Source: Myxococcales bacterium (lineage in GTDB: Bacteria > Myxococcota_A > Polyangia > Polyangiales > Polyangiaceae). From it: a stretch of 64,000 nucleotides of DNA. Below the pieces are notes generated by a model. That model had not been told where the DNA came from. It saw only the letters and a list, made by a program, of their open reading frames with translations, and did not search any database. A program made the translations under genes and the position numbers. Every line of letters begins with the position of its first letter. Position 1 is the first letter of the stretch. Below, piece by piece: positions 51,371 through 60,409 of this stretch. Location of the stretch: contig JACRDA010000276.1 of the NCBI GenBank assembly GCA_016212965.1, positions 62,001 through 126,000 on the forward strand, written 5' to 3'.

Positions 51371-54115
51371 CTAGCGCCCGGTCGCTGCCGGGGCAAGCGG
51401 GGCGCCGGCCGGCCCCCGCGCGCGCGCCTCGGCGAGGAGGCGCGCGAGGAGCTCCTCGAGCTCGCTCGCCGGGTAGGGCTTGGGCAAGCTCGCCGAGAAG
51501 CCGTAGCGCGCGGGCTCGGCCATCACCGGATCGTCGGAGTAGCCGCTGCTCGCGACGACGGGCACCGCGGTGTCGACCTTGCGCAGCTCGGCGACGGCCT
51601 CCCGGCCTCCCATGCCGCCCGGCACCGTGAGATCGAGCAGCACGAGCTCGAAGGGGTGCGCCTCGTCCCGGGCGCGCGCGAAGGCCGCGAGCGCCTCCTG
51701 CCCGCTTTGGGTGACCGTGACGGCGTAGCCCATCCGCCGGAGGATCCGCGCGGTCGTGGAGCTGACGAGCGGTTCGTCGTCCATGAGCAGCACGCGGCCG
51801 CTCGCGCGCTCGGGCTCCTTCGCTACGCGCGCGGGCGGCGCGTCGGCGGGCGCCGAGGCGGGCAAGAGCACGTGGAAGGTCGTGCCCCGGCCGGGCTCCG
51901 ATTCGACCTCGATGGTCCCGCCGTGCTTGCGCACGATGGCGTAGGCCGTGGCGAGCCCGAGGCCGAGCCCGTCCCTCTTGGTCGAGAAGAAGGGCTCGAA
52001 GATGCGCTGCCGGGCCTCGGGCGCGATGCCCGTGCCCGTGTCCGAAACGCTGACCCTCACGAACGCGCCCGGGCCGAGCCCGGCCACGGTGTTTGCCGCG
52101 AGCTCCACGTTGCGCGCGCGCACCGCGAGGGCCCCGCCCGCGGGGCTCGCCTGCAGCGCGTTGATGACGAGGTTGTCGATGACCCGGGCGATCTGCGCAC
52201 CGTCGATCTCGGCGCAACGCAGGTCGTCGGCGATGTCGAGGCGGCACTCGAGGCGCGCGCCCGACAGGGCGAAGGCGACGGCGTCCCGCACCACGCGTGC
52301 GACCGAGGTGCGGACACGCACCGGTGCCCCGCCCTTGGCGAAGGTGAGCAGCTGCTGGGTGAGCGCCCGGGCGCGCCCGAAGATGGCGAGGGCCTCGTCG
52401 ACGTGCTCGCTCGGGTCCCGGTGGGACGCGGACGCCCGGCGGGCGAGCTCGAGGTGGCCGAACAGGCCGGAGAGCAGGTTGTTGAAGTCGTGCGCGATGC
52501 CGCCCGCGAGCAGCCCCACGGATTCGAGGCGCGCGGCGCGCTCCAGGCCCTCGACGATGCGGTACCGCTCGGTCATGTCGCGGAACACGAGCACCGTACC
52601 GACGACCCTGCCGGCCCCGTCGTGGATCGGTGCGCAGCTGTCCGCGATGGGCAGGCGGCGGCCGTCGCGCGCGAGGAGCACGACGCGGTCCGTGAGCTCC
52701 TGCGTCCGACCGGTCTCGAGCACGGCGTCGGCGAGGCTCCGCAGCGGCACGCCGGTCGCCTCGTCGACCACGTGGAACACGGTCGGCAGGAGCTGACCCC
52801 GCGCGTCGTCCTGCCTCCAGCCCGTCAGGCGCTCGGCGACGCCGTTCAAGAGCTCCACCCGCCCCGCCGTGTCGGTCGTCACGACGCCGTCGCCGATGCT
52901 GCGCAGCGTGACGGCGAGGCGCTCCTTCTCCTCGGTGAGGAGCTGCTCGGCGCGCTTGCGGGTCGTGATGTCCTGGATGGTGCCGAACATGCAGAGGGCT
53001 CGGCCCGACGCGTCGCGCGTCACCTGCCCGAGGCCGTGCACCCAGCGGGTCTCGCCGTCGACCTCGCGCACGATGCGGTACTCGCGGTCGAAGGCGGCAC
53101 CGTCGCGCAGCACCGCCCCCGAGAGGTAGTCGAGCATCGCGGCGCGCTCGTCGGGGTGCAGGAGCGCGCCCCAGCCCGCTACGTTCCTCGGGTAGGCCGG
53201 GCCGATGCCGAAGATGCGGTCGAGCTCGGCCGAGCTCGTCCACACGCCAGCCGCCACGTCGAGCTCGTAGTGTCCGACGTGGGCGGTGCGCTGCGACTCG
53301 GCGAGCAGGGCCTCGCTGTGGCGGCGCGTCTCCTCGGCGATCCGTGCCGCGGTCACGTCCTGGGCCGCGATCTGGACGCCGGTGACCTCGTGCCGGTCGT
53401 CGAAGATGGGCTCGTAGGTCGCCCTGAAGTGGCGCACGCCTTCGGGCAGCGGAACCGTGGTCTCGAAGGTCATGCTCGCGGGGGCGCGCAGGATGCTTCG
53501 CAGCCGCTCCTCGACCAGGGGGCCGAAGACGGGGCCGAAGAGCTCGGCCGGCCGCCTGCCGACGGCCTCGTCCGCCCGCCGGAACACGTCGGCCGCGCGT
53601 GTGTTCAGCGCCAGGAGGCGGCAGTCGCGGTCGAAGATCGAGCTCGCCGTGCCGGAGCTGTCGAAGACCTGTCGGTAGCGCAACTCGCTCGCGCGGAGCG
53701 CCTCCTCGGCCCCTCGCCGGGCGCTCTGGTCGATCAGGATGGCCACGACCCGAGCGGGGCTCCCCGCCGCGGCGGGCCGCAGGGCGAGCGTGACCGCGCA
53801 GGGGAACGTGGAGCCGTCCCGGCGGCGGAGATCGAGCTCGCGCACCACACGCTGCCCGCCCGCGAGCAACTGGCGCAGGGCCTCCGCGAGCTCGTCGGGG
53901 CGGACCGACAGCGACCCGAGCGACAGGCCGCGCAGCGACTCGCAGGAGTCGTGGCCCAGCGCGCGGAGGGCGGCCTCGCTCGCGTAGCCGATCGCGCCCT
54001 GCGCGGACGCGACGATCACCGCGAGCCCGAGCAGGGTGGCGTGCCGGTCGATGGGGTCCGGCTCGGACGGTGGCGCCTCGCGCGTCATGGGCTCCAGGTG
54101 CTGGCCGTGCGTCAC
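51371..54115 (-). CDS. Hybrid sensor histidine kinase with multiple PAS domains
   Basis: The product has 914 residues and no transmembrane segment. Four PAS/PAC units occupy ~25-530; the third has the PAC-type WVHGLGQVTRDASGRALCMF. The HisKA His is in LLAGGIAHDFNNLLSGLF and is followed by a full ATPase domain (NLVINALQASP, SVSDTGTGIAPEA, EPFFSTKRDGLGLGLAT). A C-terminal receiver domain has VLLMDDEPLV, the phosphorylatable Asp in ELVLLDLTVPG and Lys in LPKPYPASEL. It is a cytosolic sensor that may respond to redox or small ligands. Its start is divergent from fdhD across 95 bases. Confidence 0.92.
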   Translation of the reverse strand: MTHGQHLEPMTREAPPSEPDPIDRHATLLGLAVIVASAQGAIGYASEAALRALGHDSCESLRGLSLGSLSVRPDELAEALRQLLAGGQRVVRELDLRRRDGSTFPCAVTLALRPAAAGSPARVVAILIDQSARRGAEEALRASELRYRQVFDSSGTASSIFDRDCRLLALNTRAADVFRRADEAVGRRPAELFGPVFGPLVEERLRSILRAPASMTFETTVPLPEGVRHFRATYEPIFDDRHEVTGVQIAAQDVTAARIAEETRRHSEALLAESQRTAHVGHYELDVAAGVWTSSAELDRIFGIGPAYPRNVAGWGALLHPDERAAMLDYLSGAVLRDGAAFDREYRIVREVDGETRWVHGLGQVTRDASGRALCMFGTIQDITTRKRAEQLLTEEKERLAVTLRSIGDGVVTTDTAGRVELLNGVAERLTGWRQDDARGQLLPTVFHVVDEATGVPLRSLADAVLETGRTQELTDRVVLLARDGRRLPIADSCAPIHDGAGRVVGTVLVFRDMTERYRIVEGLERAARLESVGLLAGGIAHDFNNLLSGLFGHLELARRASASHRDPSEHVDEALAIFGRARALTQQLLTFAKGGAPVRVRTSVARVVRDAVAFALSGARLECRLDIADDLRCAEIDGAQIARVIDNLVINALQASPAGGALAVRARNVELAANTVAGLGPGAFVRVSVSDTGTGIAPEARQRIFEPFFSTKRDGLGLGLATAYAIVRKHGGTIEVESEPGRGTTFHVLLPASAPADAPPARVAKEPERASGRVLLMDDEPLVSSTTARILRRMGYAVTVTQSGQEALAAFARARDEAHPFELVLLDLTVPGGMGGREAVAELRKVDTAVPVVASSGYSDDPVMAEPARYGFSASLPKPYPASELEELLARLLAEARARGPAGAPLAPAATGR

Positions 54116-54210
54116 GGATCGGTCGCCGGCCGAAGGCGAATCGTCCTACCGCCGGGACGCGCTGTCCAGTGGACGCCGCCGGGCGACGGGCTGCGCTACC
54201 ATGCCGGGCG

Positions 54211-55035
54211 ATGGATCGGCAGGTGCGCGAGGTCGAGCTCCGCGCCGTGCGCGGCGCCGCGAGCGAGGTGCGCACGGACCTCGTCGCGTGCGAGGAGCCG
54301 CTCGAGATCCGGGTCGAGACGCCGGCCGGGGTCGTCGAGCGCATCGCCGTGACCATGCGCACGCCCGGCCACGACCTCGAGCTCGCGCTCGGCTTCCTGC
54401 TCACCGAGGGCGTCATCGACGCGCCCGTGGACCTCGGCGCGCCGCCGGCCCAGGAGCAGGCCGTGCTCGAGGGGCGCGGTCACGTGGTGACGGTGCGCTT
54501 GCGCCGCAGCGTCGATCTCGAGGTCCTGCGGCGCAACTTCTACACGACCTCGAGCTGCGGCGTGTGCGGCAAGGCCGCGATCGAGCGCGTCGAGCTCGCG
54601 GCTCCGGCGCTCGAGCCGGGTCCGCGCGTGCCGGCGGCGGTCGTGCGGTCGCTACCCGCGGCCCTGCGGGCGGCGCAGCCCGTGTTCGACCTCACGGGCG
54701 GCATCCACGCCACGGGCCTGTTCCGCGCCACGGGCGAGCTCGTCGTCGCGCGCGAGGACGTGGGCCGCCACAACGCGCTCGACAAGGTGCTCGGCCACGC
54801 GCTCTGCGCCGGCGCGGTGCCGCTCGCCACGAGCCTGCTCCTCGTGTCGGGGCGCGCGAGCTTCGAGCTCGTGCAGAAGGCGGCGATGGCGGGGGCGCCC
54901 ATCCTGTGCGCCGTGTCGGCGCCCTCGAGCCTCGCGGTCGACGCCGCCCTGCGGCTCGGGTTGACGCTCGTCGCCTTTCTGCGCGGCGACGCCTTCCAGA
55001 TCTACGCGCACCCCGAGCGGATCGAGCTCGGGTGA
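54211..55035 (+). CDS. fdhD: Formate dehydrogenase accessory sulfurtransferase FdhD
   Basis: The product has 274 residues. FdhD transfers sulfur from IscS to the bis-MGD molybdenum cofactor, a step required for formate dehydrogenase activity. The catalytic loop has C116-x2-C119 in TTSSCGVCGKA. MRTPGHDLELALGFLLTEGV and FDLTGGIHATGLF with VGRHNALDKVLGHAL are typical. The ATG at 54211 is chosen, as upstream frame sequence is basic and non-homologous. It lies 2.8 kb before the formate dehydrogenase locus that it presumably serves. Confidence 0.94.
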   Translation: MDRQVREVELRAVRGAASEVRTDLVACEEPLEIRVETPAGVVERIAVTMRTPGHDLELALGFLLTEGVIDAPVDLGAPPAQEQAVLEGRGHVVTVRLRRSVDLEVLRRNFYTTSSCGVCGKAAIERVELAAPALEPGPRVPAAVVRSLPAALRAAQPVFDLTGGIHATGLFRATGELVVAREDVGRHNALDKVLGHALCAGAVPLATSLLLVSGRASFELVQKAAMAGAPILCAVSAPSSLAVDAALRLGLTLVAFLRGDAFQIYAHPERIELG

Positions 55036-55339
55036 GTCACGTCCGTTCGGCGAATCGTCGCGAGGCGAGCGCCTCGCAAAGGGGACGAGCTTGCGCGCAC
55101 GGCGTGCACTCGCGCGCAGCCCCAGCGCACGGCTCGCGCCGGGCCACGACCCCGACGTGCGGGCAGAGCGACCGGCGGCCTCCGGGCGTACTCGGAGTTC
55201 CTCGCCACCGCCGTGCGCTGCGACAGCCCTGCCGTCGCGGCGGTCCCACTTCTGCCGACCGGCAATGGTGTGGCACCGCGCTTGCAGCTCTCGACCGCCC
55301 AGGCGCGCGCGAGGACGTGCCGCGCTGCAGGAGGTGACC
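55036..55339 (+). other. Intergenic region upstream of the desaturase-family gene
   Basis: These 304 bases carry no gene that I accept. The only recognisable signal is the sigma54-type promoter at 55271-55286 and, just before 55340, a strong AGGAGGT ribosome-binding site. The first ~230 bases could hold binding sites for an activator protein, as sigma54 promoters need, but no repeat stands out. Confidence 0.6.
55271..55286 (+). promoter_or_regulatory. Sigma54 (RpoN) promoter
   Basis: TGGCAC, CGCGC, TTGCA matches the -24/-12 consensus TGGCAC-N5-TTGCW at every defined position. GG is at 55272-55273 and GC at 55284-55285. Predicted transcription would start near 55297, giving a ~43-nt leader before the ATG at 55340. 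Such promoters need an enhancer-binding ATPase, so the gene is probably switched on by a specific signal. Confidence 0.75.
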
Positions 55340-56938
55340 ATGAGCGGCGACGTCATCATCATCGGTGCCGGGATGGCCGGTCTATCGGCTGGCTGCTACG
55401 CGCAGATGAACGGCTACCAGAGCCGGATCTTCGAGTCCCACTTTCTGCCCGGCGGGCTTTGCACCGCCTGGAAACGCAAGGGCTACGTCTTCGACACGAG
55501 CATCCACATGCTGATGTCGTCGAGCTCGGGCATGTTCCACCGCCTGTGGCGGGAGCTCGGCGTCGTGCAGGGCAGGAAGTTCGTCCACCACGACGTGACG
55601 ATGCGCATCGAGACGATGGGCAAGAAGGTCGACGTCTTCGCCGACCTCGAGCGCCTCGAGCGCGAGCTCCTGCTGCTGTCGCCCGGCGAAGCAGAGCGGA
55701 TCCACGAGCTCGTGGGGATGGCTCGTCAGGTCGGCGGTTTCGAGCCGCCGATGGATCGGCCGCGCGAGCTCTGGCGGCCGCTCGATTACCTGAAGCAGCT
55801 GTGGACGATGGGGCGCCTGCTGCGAATCCTCCCGCGCGCCAGGGGGTCTCTGGCCGCCTACGCGGCGCAATGCAGCGATCCGGTCCTCGCCGAGGTCATT
55901 CGCCTGTTCGTCGACACGCCCGGCTGGCCGATGCCCGATACCCCGCTCGTCGGCGCGCTCATGGTGCTCGCGTCCTACCATGCGAAGAACGCGGGCACGC
56001 CGCTCGGTGGCTCGATCCGCGTCGCCCAGACGGTCGCGAAGCGCTACCGCGACCTCGGGGGCACCCTTCAGCTCAACAGCAGGGTGGACAAGATCCTGGT
56101 CGAGCGCGACCGGGCCGTCGGGATACGGCTCACGGACGGGTCCGAGCACCCGGCCGACGCCGTCCTCTCCGCCGTCGACGGTCGGGCGACGATCTTCGAC
56201 ATGCTCGAGGGTAAGTACGCGAGCCCGGAGCTCCGGCGCGTCTACGCGGACTGGAAGGTCTACCCGCCCCTGATCCAGGTCATGCTCGGCGTTGCCAGGG
56301 ATCTGTCCGCGGAGCCGCATCACATCATCTTCGACCTGCCGCGCCCCATTCTCGTCGCGGGCCAGGCGCGGACGAAGCTCGATTTGCTCCACTACTGCCA
56401 CGATCCGGCCATGGCCCCGCCCGGGAAGTCCGTGGTGCAGGTCTGGTACACGAGCCACCACGACTACTGGTCCACGCTGCGGCTCGATGCCGAGGCCTAC
56501 GCGGCCGAGAAGGGGCGGGTCGCCGACCTCACCGTCGCGGAGCTCGAGCGGCGCTGGCCCGGCTTCGCGGGGCAGGTGGAGGTCGTCGACGTGGCGACGC
56601 CGGTGACCTACGAGCGCTACACGGGCAACTGGCAGGGCTCCCCCGACGGCTGGTGCATCACCGCCGCGAACATGGGTACGGAGCTTCCGAAGCGGCTCCC
56701 GGGCCTCCGGCGCTTCTACATGGCGGGCCAGTGGACGCTGCCGTTCTCCGGCGTACCCGGGGCGGCCACGAGCGGGTGCCACGCGATCCAGCTCCTCTGC
56801 AAGGACGACCGAAAGAAGTTCGAGCGGCACGCTCCCGAGTCCGTCGACGCCGTGCACAGCCCCGAGTTCCACGACGAGGAGCCGGTCGAGCGGTCGAGGC
56901 CGGTGGCGGAGCCGCCGAGCCGCTCGCTGCACCATTAG
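55340..56938 (+). CDS. CrtI/phytoene-desaturase-family FAD oxidoreductase
   Basis: The product has 532 residues. The N-terminal dinucleotide-binding motif is VIIIGAGMAGLSAGCYAQ, and the C-terminal FAD segment FYMAGQWTLPFSGVPGAATS is typical of the CrtI/CrtISO/RetSat group. Between them lies the variable substrate domain. The relatives closest in style are uncharacterised 'NAD(P)/FAD-dependent oxidoreductases' rather than true carotenoid desaturases, and no carotenoid genes are nearby. It is preceded by AGGAGGT and a sigma54 promoter. An isoprenoid, retinoid-like or lipid double bond is the likely target. Confidence 0.8.
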   Translation: MSGDVIIIGAGMAGLSAGCYAQMNGYQSRIFESHFLPGGLCTAWKRKGYVFDTSIHMLMSSSSGMFHRLWRELGVVQGRKFVHHDVTMRIETMGKKVDVFADLERLERELLLLSPGEAERIHELVGMARQVGGFEPPMDRPRELWRPLDYLKQLWTMGRLLRILPRARGSLAAYAAQCSDPVLAEVIRLFVDTPGWPMPDTPLVGALMVLASYHAKNAGTPLGGSIRVAQTVAKRYRDLGGTLQLNSRVDKILVERDRAVGIRLTDGSEHPADAVLSAVDGRATIFDMLEGKYASPELRRVYADWKVYPPLIQVMLGVARDLSAEPHHIIFDLPRPILVAGQARTKLDLLHYCHDPAMAPPGKSVVQVWYTSHHDYWSTLRLDAEAYAAEKGRVADLTVAELERRWPGFAGQVEVVDVATPVTYERYTGNWQGSPDGWCITAANMGTELPKRLPGLRRFYMAGQWTLPFSGVPGAATSGCHAIQLLCKDDRKKFERHAPESVDAVHSPEFHDEEPVERSRPVAEPPSRSLHH

Positions 56939-57079
56939 CCGAGCGCCGGTCGGCGGACGCGTGCGGGCAGGGGCTCGCGTCAAGGTGTCAAAGCGCGCGC
57001 CGTCGCGAATGGCGGCCGGCCGCCGGCTGTCTTCGGAGGCGCGCGTCGCGCTGGCGCGCGCCCACCCGAGGAGGACTCG

Positions 57080-57751
57080 ATGTCGCGACGCCGAGAGCTC
57101 GCCGCCTGCGCGGCCTTCGTCATCACGTGCGCGGGGGCGCGCACGCTCGATGCTGCCGAGCCGCCCCACGAGCCAGAGGTGCCGCCCGCTCCCGAGGCCG
57201 CGCTCGGCGATGTGCCGGCGTGGGCCGTCGTCGTGGCCGTCGGCCTCGCGGGCGGGCTGGCCAGCAACGTCGCGGGACCGATCGGGGGCCTGGGGGGCCT
57301 GGGTCCGGCGCTTGGCGCCAGCGTCGAGCGCCGGGTCTTCGAGCGTGGCTGGCTCTTCTTGGACGCGGGCGGGAGCTACGCCCGCGCGGCCGACGGCTGG
57401 GGAGGGCAAGCGCGCTCCTTCGGCCTCGAGGGCTCGGTGGGCCTGCGCCACGCGCTCACCTCACCCGAGGTCCTCGAGGTGTCGTGGTACGCGGCGCTCG
57501 ACGGCGGCTATGGCGAAAGCGCGTACGACGGCGCCGGCGAGGCCACGAGCGCGCGCGCGGGGGTCGAGGCGGGGCTCGTGCTCGACAAGGCGTTCGCCGA
57601 CTGGTTCGGCCTCCGCCTGCGTACGAGCCTCGTCTCGGTCGGCTACGCGCGCACGGTCGCGAGCCCGGCCGACGGGCCGGAGAGCGTCGCCCGGTCGCTC
57701 GTCGCCTCGCGGTCGCTCGAGCCGCGCTTCGCGCTGCGGTTCGCGTTCTGA
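57080..57751 (+). CDS. Exported probable outer-membrane protein
   Basis: The product has 223 residues. GAGGAGGA precedes the ATG. A signal peptide ends near LDA-AE, followed by a Pro/Glu spacer. The remainder has alternating beta strands with glycine turns (WLFLDAGGSYARAADGWGG, SFGLEGSVGLRHAL, SARAGVEAGLVLDKAF) and ends in FALRFAF, a terminal-Phe barrel signature. It is a likely 8-stranded barrel of unknown role lying just before the formate dehydrogenase genes. Confidence 0.65.
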   Translation: MSRRRELAACAAFVITCAGARTLDAAEPPHEPEVPPAPEAALGDVPAWAVVVAVGLAGGLASNVAGPIGGLGGLGPALGASVERRVFERGWLFLDAGGSYARAADGWGGQARSFGLEGSVGLRHALTSPEVLEVSWYAALDGGYGESAYDGAGEATSARAGVEAGLVLDKAFADWFGLRLRTSLVSVGYARTVASPADGPESVARSLVASRSLEPRFALRFAF

Positions 57752-57834
57752 GGGCCGCCGGGGCCGGCTGCCTCGCCCGTCGCGCTTGCCGCTCCGGGCC
57801 GGGGGCTCCTATCCTCGTCGACCGAGGCTCCACC

Positions 57835-59763
57835 ATGAAGAAGCTCGCTCGACTCGAGACGCCGCTCGTGCGCGACGGCGGGGTGCTGCGACCCGCGACC
57901 TGGGACGAGGCGCTCGACCGCGCGGCGGCGGGCATCCGGGCGAGCGTCGACCGGCACGGGCCGCGGAGCTTCGGCATGTTCAGCTGCTCGAAGGCGACCA
58001 ACGAGGTGAACTACCTCGCGCAGAAGCTCGTGCGCACGGCCATCGGCAGCAACAACATCGACAGCTGCAACCGCACCTGACACGCCCCCAGCGTCGTCGG
58101 TCTGGCGACGGTCTTCGGAGCGGGCGGCGGGACGAGCTCCTACCGCGAGGTCGAGGAGACGGACGTCGTCGTCCTCTGGGGCTCGAACGCCCGCGAGACG
58201 CACCCCATCTTCTTCCACCACGTGCTCACGGCGCTGCGCCGCGGGGCCAAGCTCTACGTCGTCGATCCGCGCCGCACCTCGTCGGCCGCCTGGGCCGACG
58301 CCTGGCTGCCCGTACGCGTCGGGAGCGACATCGCGCTCGCCCACGCCATCGGGCGGGTCATCCTCTCCGAGGGCCTCGAGAATCGCGCGTTCATCGCGCG
58401 CGCCACGCGGGACCTCGAGGCCTACCGCGCGGCCGTGGAGCCGTGGACGCTCGCGCGGGCCGAGGCCGAGACGGGCGTGCCCGCCGACCTCATCGTGCGG
58501 CTCGCGCGCGACTACGCCCGCGCCGAGCGCGCCGAGCTCTGCTGGACGCTCGGCATCACCGAGCACCACAACGCGGTCGACCACGTGCTCGCGCTCATCA
58601 ACCTCGCCCTCGTCACCGGCCACGTGGGGCGCTGGGGCTCGGGCCTGAACCCGCTGCGCGGCCAGAACAACGTGCAGGGCGGCGGCGACATGGGCGCCCT
58701 GCCGAACAAGCTCCCGGGCTTTCAGGACGTCGAGGACGCGGCGCTGCGCGACAAGTTCGACCGCGCGTGGGGCGTCGCCGTGCCGCCCGTGCGCGGCTGG
58801 CACCTCACGGAGATGTTCGAGGCCATGGGCCGCGGCGAGCTCCGCTGCCTCCACGTGCTCGGCGAGAACCCGGCCCAGTCGGAGGCCGACGGGCAGCACG
58901 CGGTGGCGTGCCTCCGCGGGCTCGATTTTCTCGTCGTGCAGGATCTGTTCCTCACGAAGACGGCCGAGCTCGCGCACGTGGTCCTGCCCGCGGCGGCGAG
59001 CTTCTGCGAGAGCGAGGGCACCGTCACGAGCAGCGAGCGGCGCGTGCAGCGCGTGCGGCGCGTGCTCGCGCCGCCGGGCGAGGCGCGGGACGATCTCCGC
59101 ATCCTGTGCGACCTCGCGCGGCGCCTCGGTCGCGATCTCGGCGATCCGAGCCCCGAGGCGCTCTGGGACGAGCTTCGTACCCTGAGCCCGATGCACGCGG
59201 GCATGAGCTACCGCCGGCTCGAGGAGCACGGCGGTCTTCAGTGGCCGTGCTGGGACGAGAGCCACCCGGGCGAGCCGTTCCTGCACGGGCGGCTCTGGGA
59301 GGAGCCCGTCGGCGGGCCGCGCGCGCCGTTCTCGCCCGTCCCGCACGCGCCGCCGGCCGAGGCCGTCTCGGCCGAGTATCCCCTGCGCCTGACGACCGGT
59401 CGGCGCCTCGACTCCTTCAACACGGGCGTGCAGTCGGTGGCGCTCCTGTCGCCCATGCGCCGCGGCGAGACCGTCGACGTGCACCCCGAGGACGCCGCGC
59501 GCCTCGGCCTCGCGGACGGCGAGCGCGTGCGTGTCAGCTCGCGGCGCGGCGCGGTCGAGGCGCCCGTGCGACTCGACGCGGGGCTCGCGCCCGGTCTGGT
59601 GTTCATGACGCTCCACTTCCCCGACGACGTCGACACGAACGCGCTCACGAACGACGCTTCCGATCCGAAGAGCGGCACCTCGGAGTTCAAGGCGTGCGCC
59701 GTCCGCATCGACAAGCTCGTGCCGGCGGCCGAGCGCGCGCTCGCGGCCGGCGCGGCCGAGTGA
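57835..59763 (+). CDS. Formate dehydrogenase catalytic subunit, C-terminal part, selenoprotein (Sec82)
   Basis: This is read as one gene of 642 residues through an in-frame TGA at 58078-58080. The residues around it, NIDSCNRT-U-HAPSVVGL, align with the catalytic Sec of FdhF (R-x-U-H-x-P-S-V-x-G-L). A SECIS-like hairpin follows. The molybdopterin domain continues with VVVLWGSNARETHP and LYVVDPRRTSSAAW, then NPLRGQNNVQGGGDMGALP, and the dinucleotide-binding domain with TTGRRLDSFNTG and KSGTSEFKACAVRI. The protein begins LARLETPLVRDGGVLRPATW, that is, after the [4Fe-4S] domain that normally precedes it. That missing domain is the end of the gene at 62669-63523. It oxidises formate, probably delivering electrons to the NuoEF-like subunit. 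Confidence 0.9.
58092..58110 (+). promoter_or_regulatory. SECIS element (selenocysteine insertion hairpin)
   Basis: A 7-bp stem (CGTCGTC with GGCGACG, one G-T pair) closes the loop GGTCT. The loop begins 18 bases after the TGA, the same distance and loop sequence as in the E. coli fdhF SECIS. SelB binds such loops to decode UGA as selenocysteine. The genome must therefore carry selABCD, which are not in this window. Confidence 0.85.
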
Positions 59764-59773
59764 CGGGGCGCGC

Positions 59774-60115
59774 GTGCTCTTCTTGGGCGCGGTGCTGCAC
59801 GGGGCGCTCGCGCTCGGCCTGCACCTGTGGGGCCGGTGGCTCGCGCGGCGTCGGCCCGGCCCGTGGTCGCGGCGCGCGACGTGGCTCCCCGTCGTGGGCC
59901 TCGCGCTCGTCGTCGCAGCCGTCGTCTTGCTCGCGGCGGGCGCCATCGAGCTCGGGTCCGAGGAGGAGAGCGCGCCGCCCGTCGCGTTCGCGCGGACCCT
60001 GTCGAGCGCGGTCAACGTGACGTCGGTGTTCCTCGTGCCGGCGTGGCTCTGCTACCTCGTGAGCCTCGGCGCGCTCGTCGTCGGGACGGTACGCGGGCGG
60101 GCGCGCGGGCGCTAG
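59774..60115 (+). CDS. Small membrane protein in the formate dehydrogenase locus
   Basis: The product has 113 residues with a GTG start 10 bases after the selenoprotein stop. There are three predicted hydrophobic helices: MLFLGAVLHGALALGLHLW, WLPVVGLALVVAAVVLLAAG and VFLVPAWLCYLVSLGALVVG. No Cys pairs or His ligands suggest a cofactor. It might anchor or accompany the dehydrogenase, but this is by position only; the family is not recognised. Confidence 0.6.
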   Translation: MLFLGAVLHGALALGLHLWGRWLARRRPGPWSRRATWLPVVGLALVVAAVVLLAAGAIELGSEEESAPPVAFARTLSSAVNVTSVFLVPAWLCYLVSLGALVVGTVRGRARGR

Positions 60116-60172
60116 GCGAGCGCGTCGGAGCGCGGCTTGCGCACCATGGTCACGAGATGTAGCTTCGTGACC

Positions 60173-60409
60173 ATGAAGGCGCGTTCGAGGGAGCGTTCGA
60201 TCCCGGCCGGGGAGTTCAAGGCGAAGTGTCTCGCGCTCTTCGACGACGTCGAGACGCGCGGCGATTCGTTCGTGGTGACCAAGCGCGGCCGACCCGTGGC
60301 GCGCATCGTGCCGGTCGATCGCGGTCGGGCGAGCTCGCTCGTCGGCAGCCTGCTCGCCGAGGAGGATGTGCTCACGCCGGTGGCCGTCGCGTGGGAGGCC
60401 TCCTCGTGA
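60173..60409 (+). CDS. Phd/YefM-type antitoxin
   Basis: The product has 78 residues. It has the Phd/YefM fold pattern SIPAGEFKAKCLALFDDVET, then DSFVVTKRGRPVARIVPV, a DNA-binding and toxin-neutralising antitoxin that also represses its own operon. The ATG at 60173 is chosen; an upstream in-frame ATG adds 12 residues. The stop overlaps the toxin GTG. Confidence 0.88.
   Translation: MKARSRERSIPAGEFKAKCLALFDDVETRGDSFVVTKRGRPVARIVPVDRGRASSLVGSLLAEEDVLTPVAVAWEASS

Noticed and set aside
58078-58080. The TGA as a nonsense mutation making the formate dehydrogenase a pseudogene
   Set aside because: The frame is intact on both sides, the codon sits exactly at the known Sec position, and a SECIS-type hairpin follows at the right distance.
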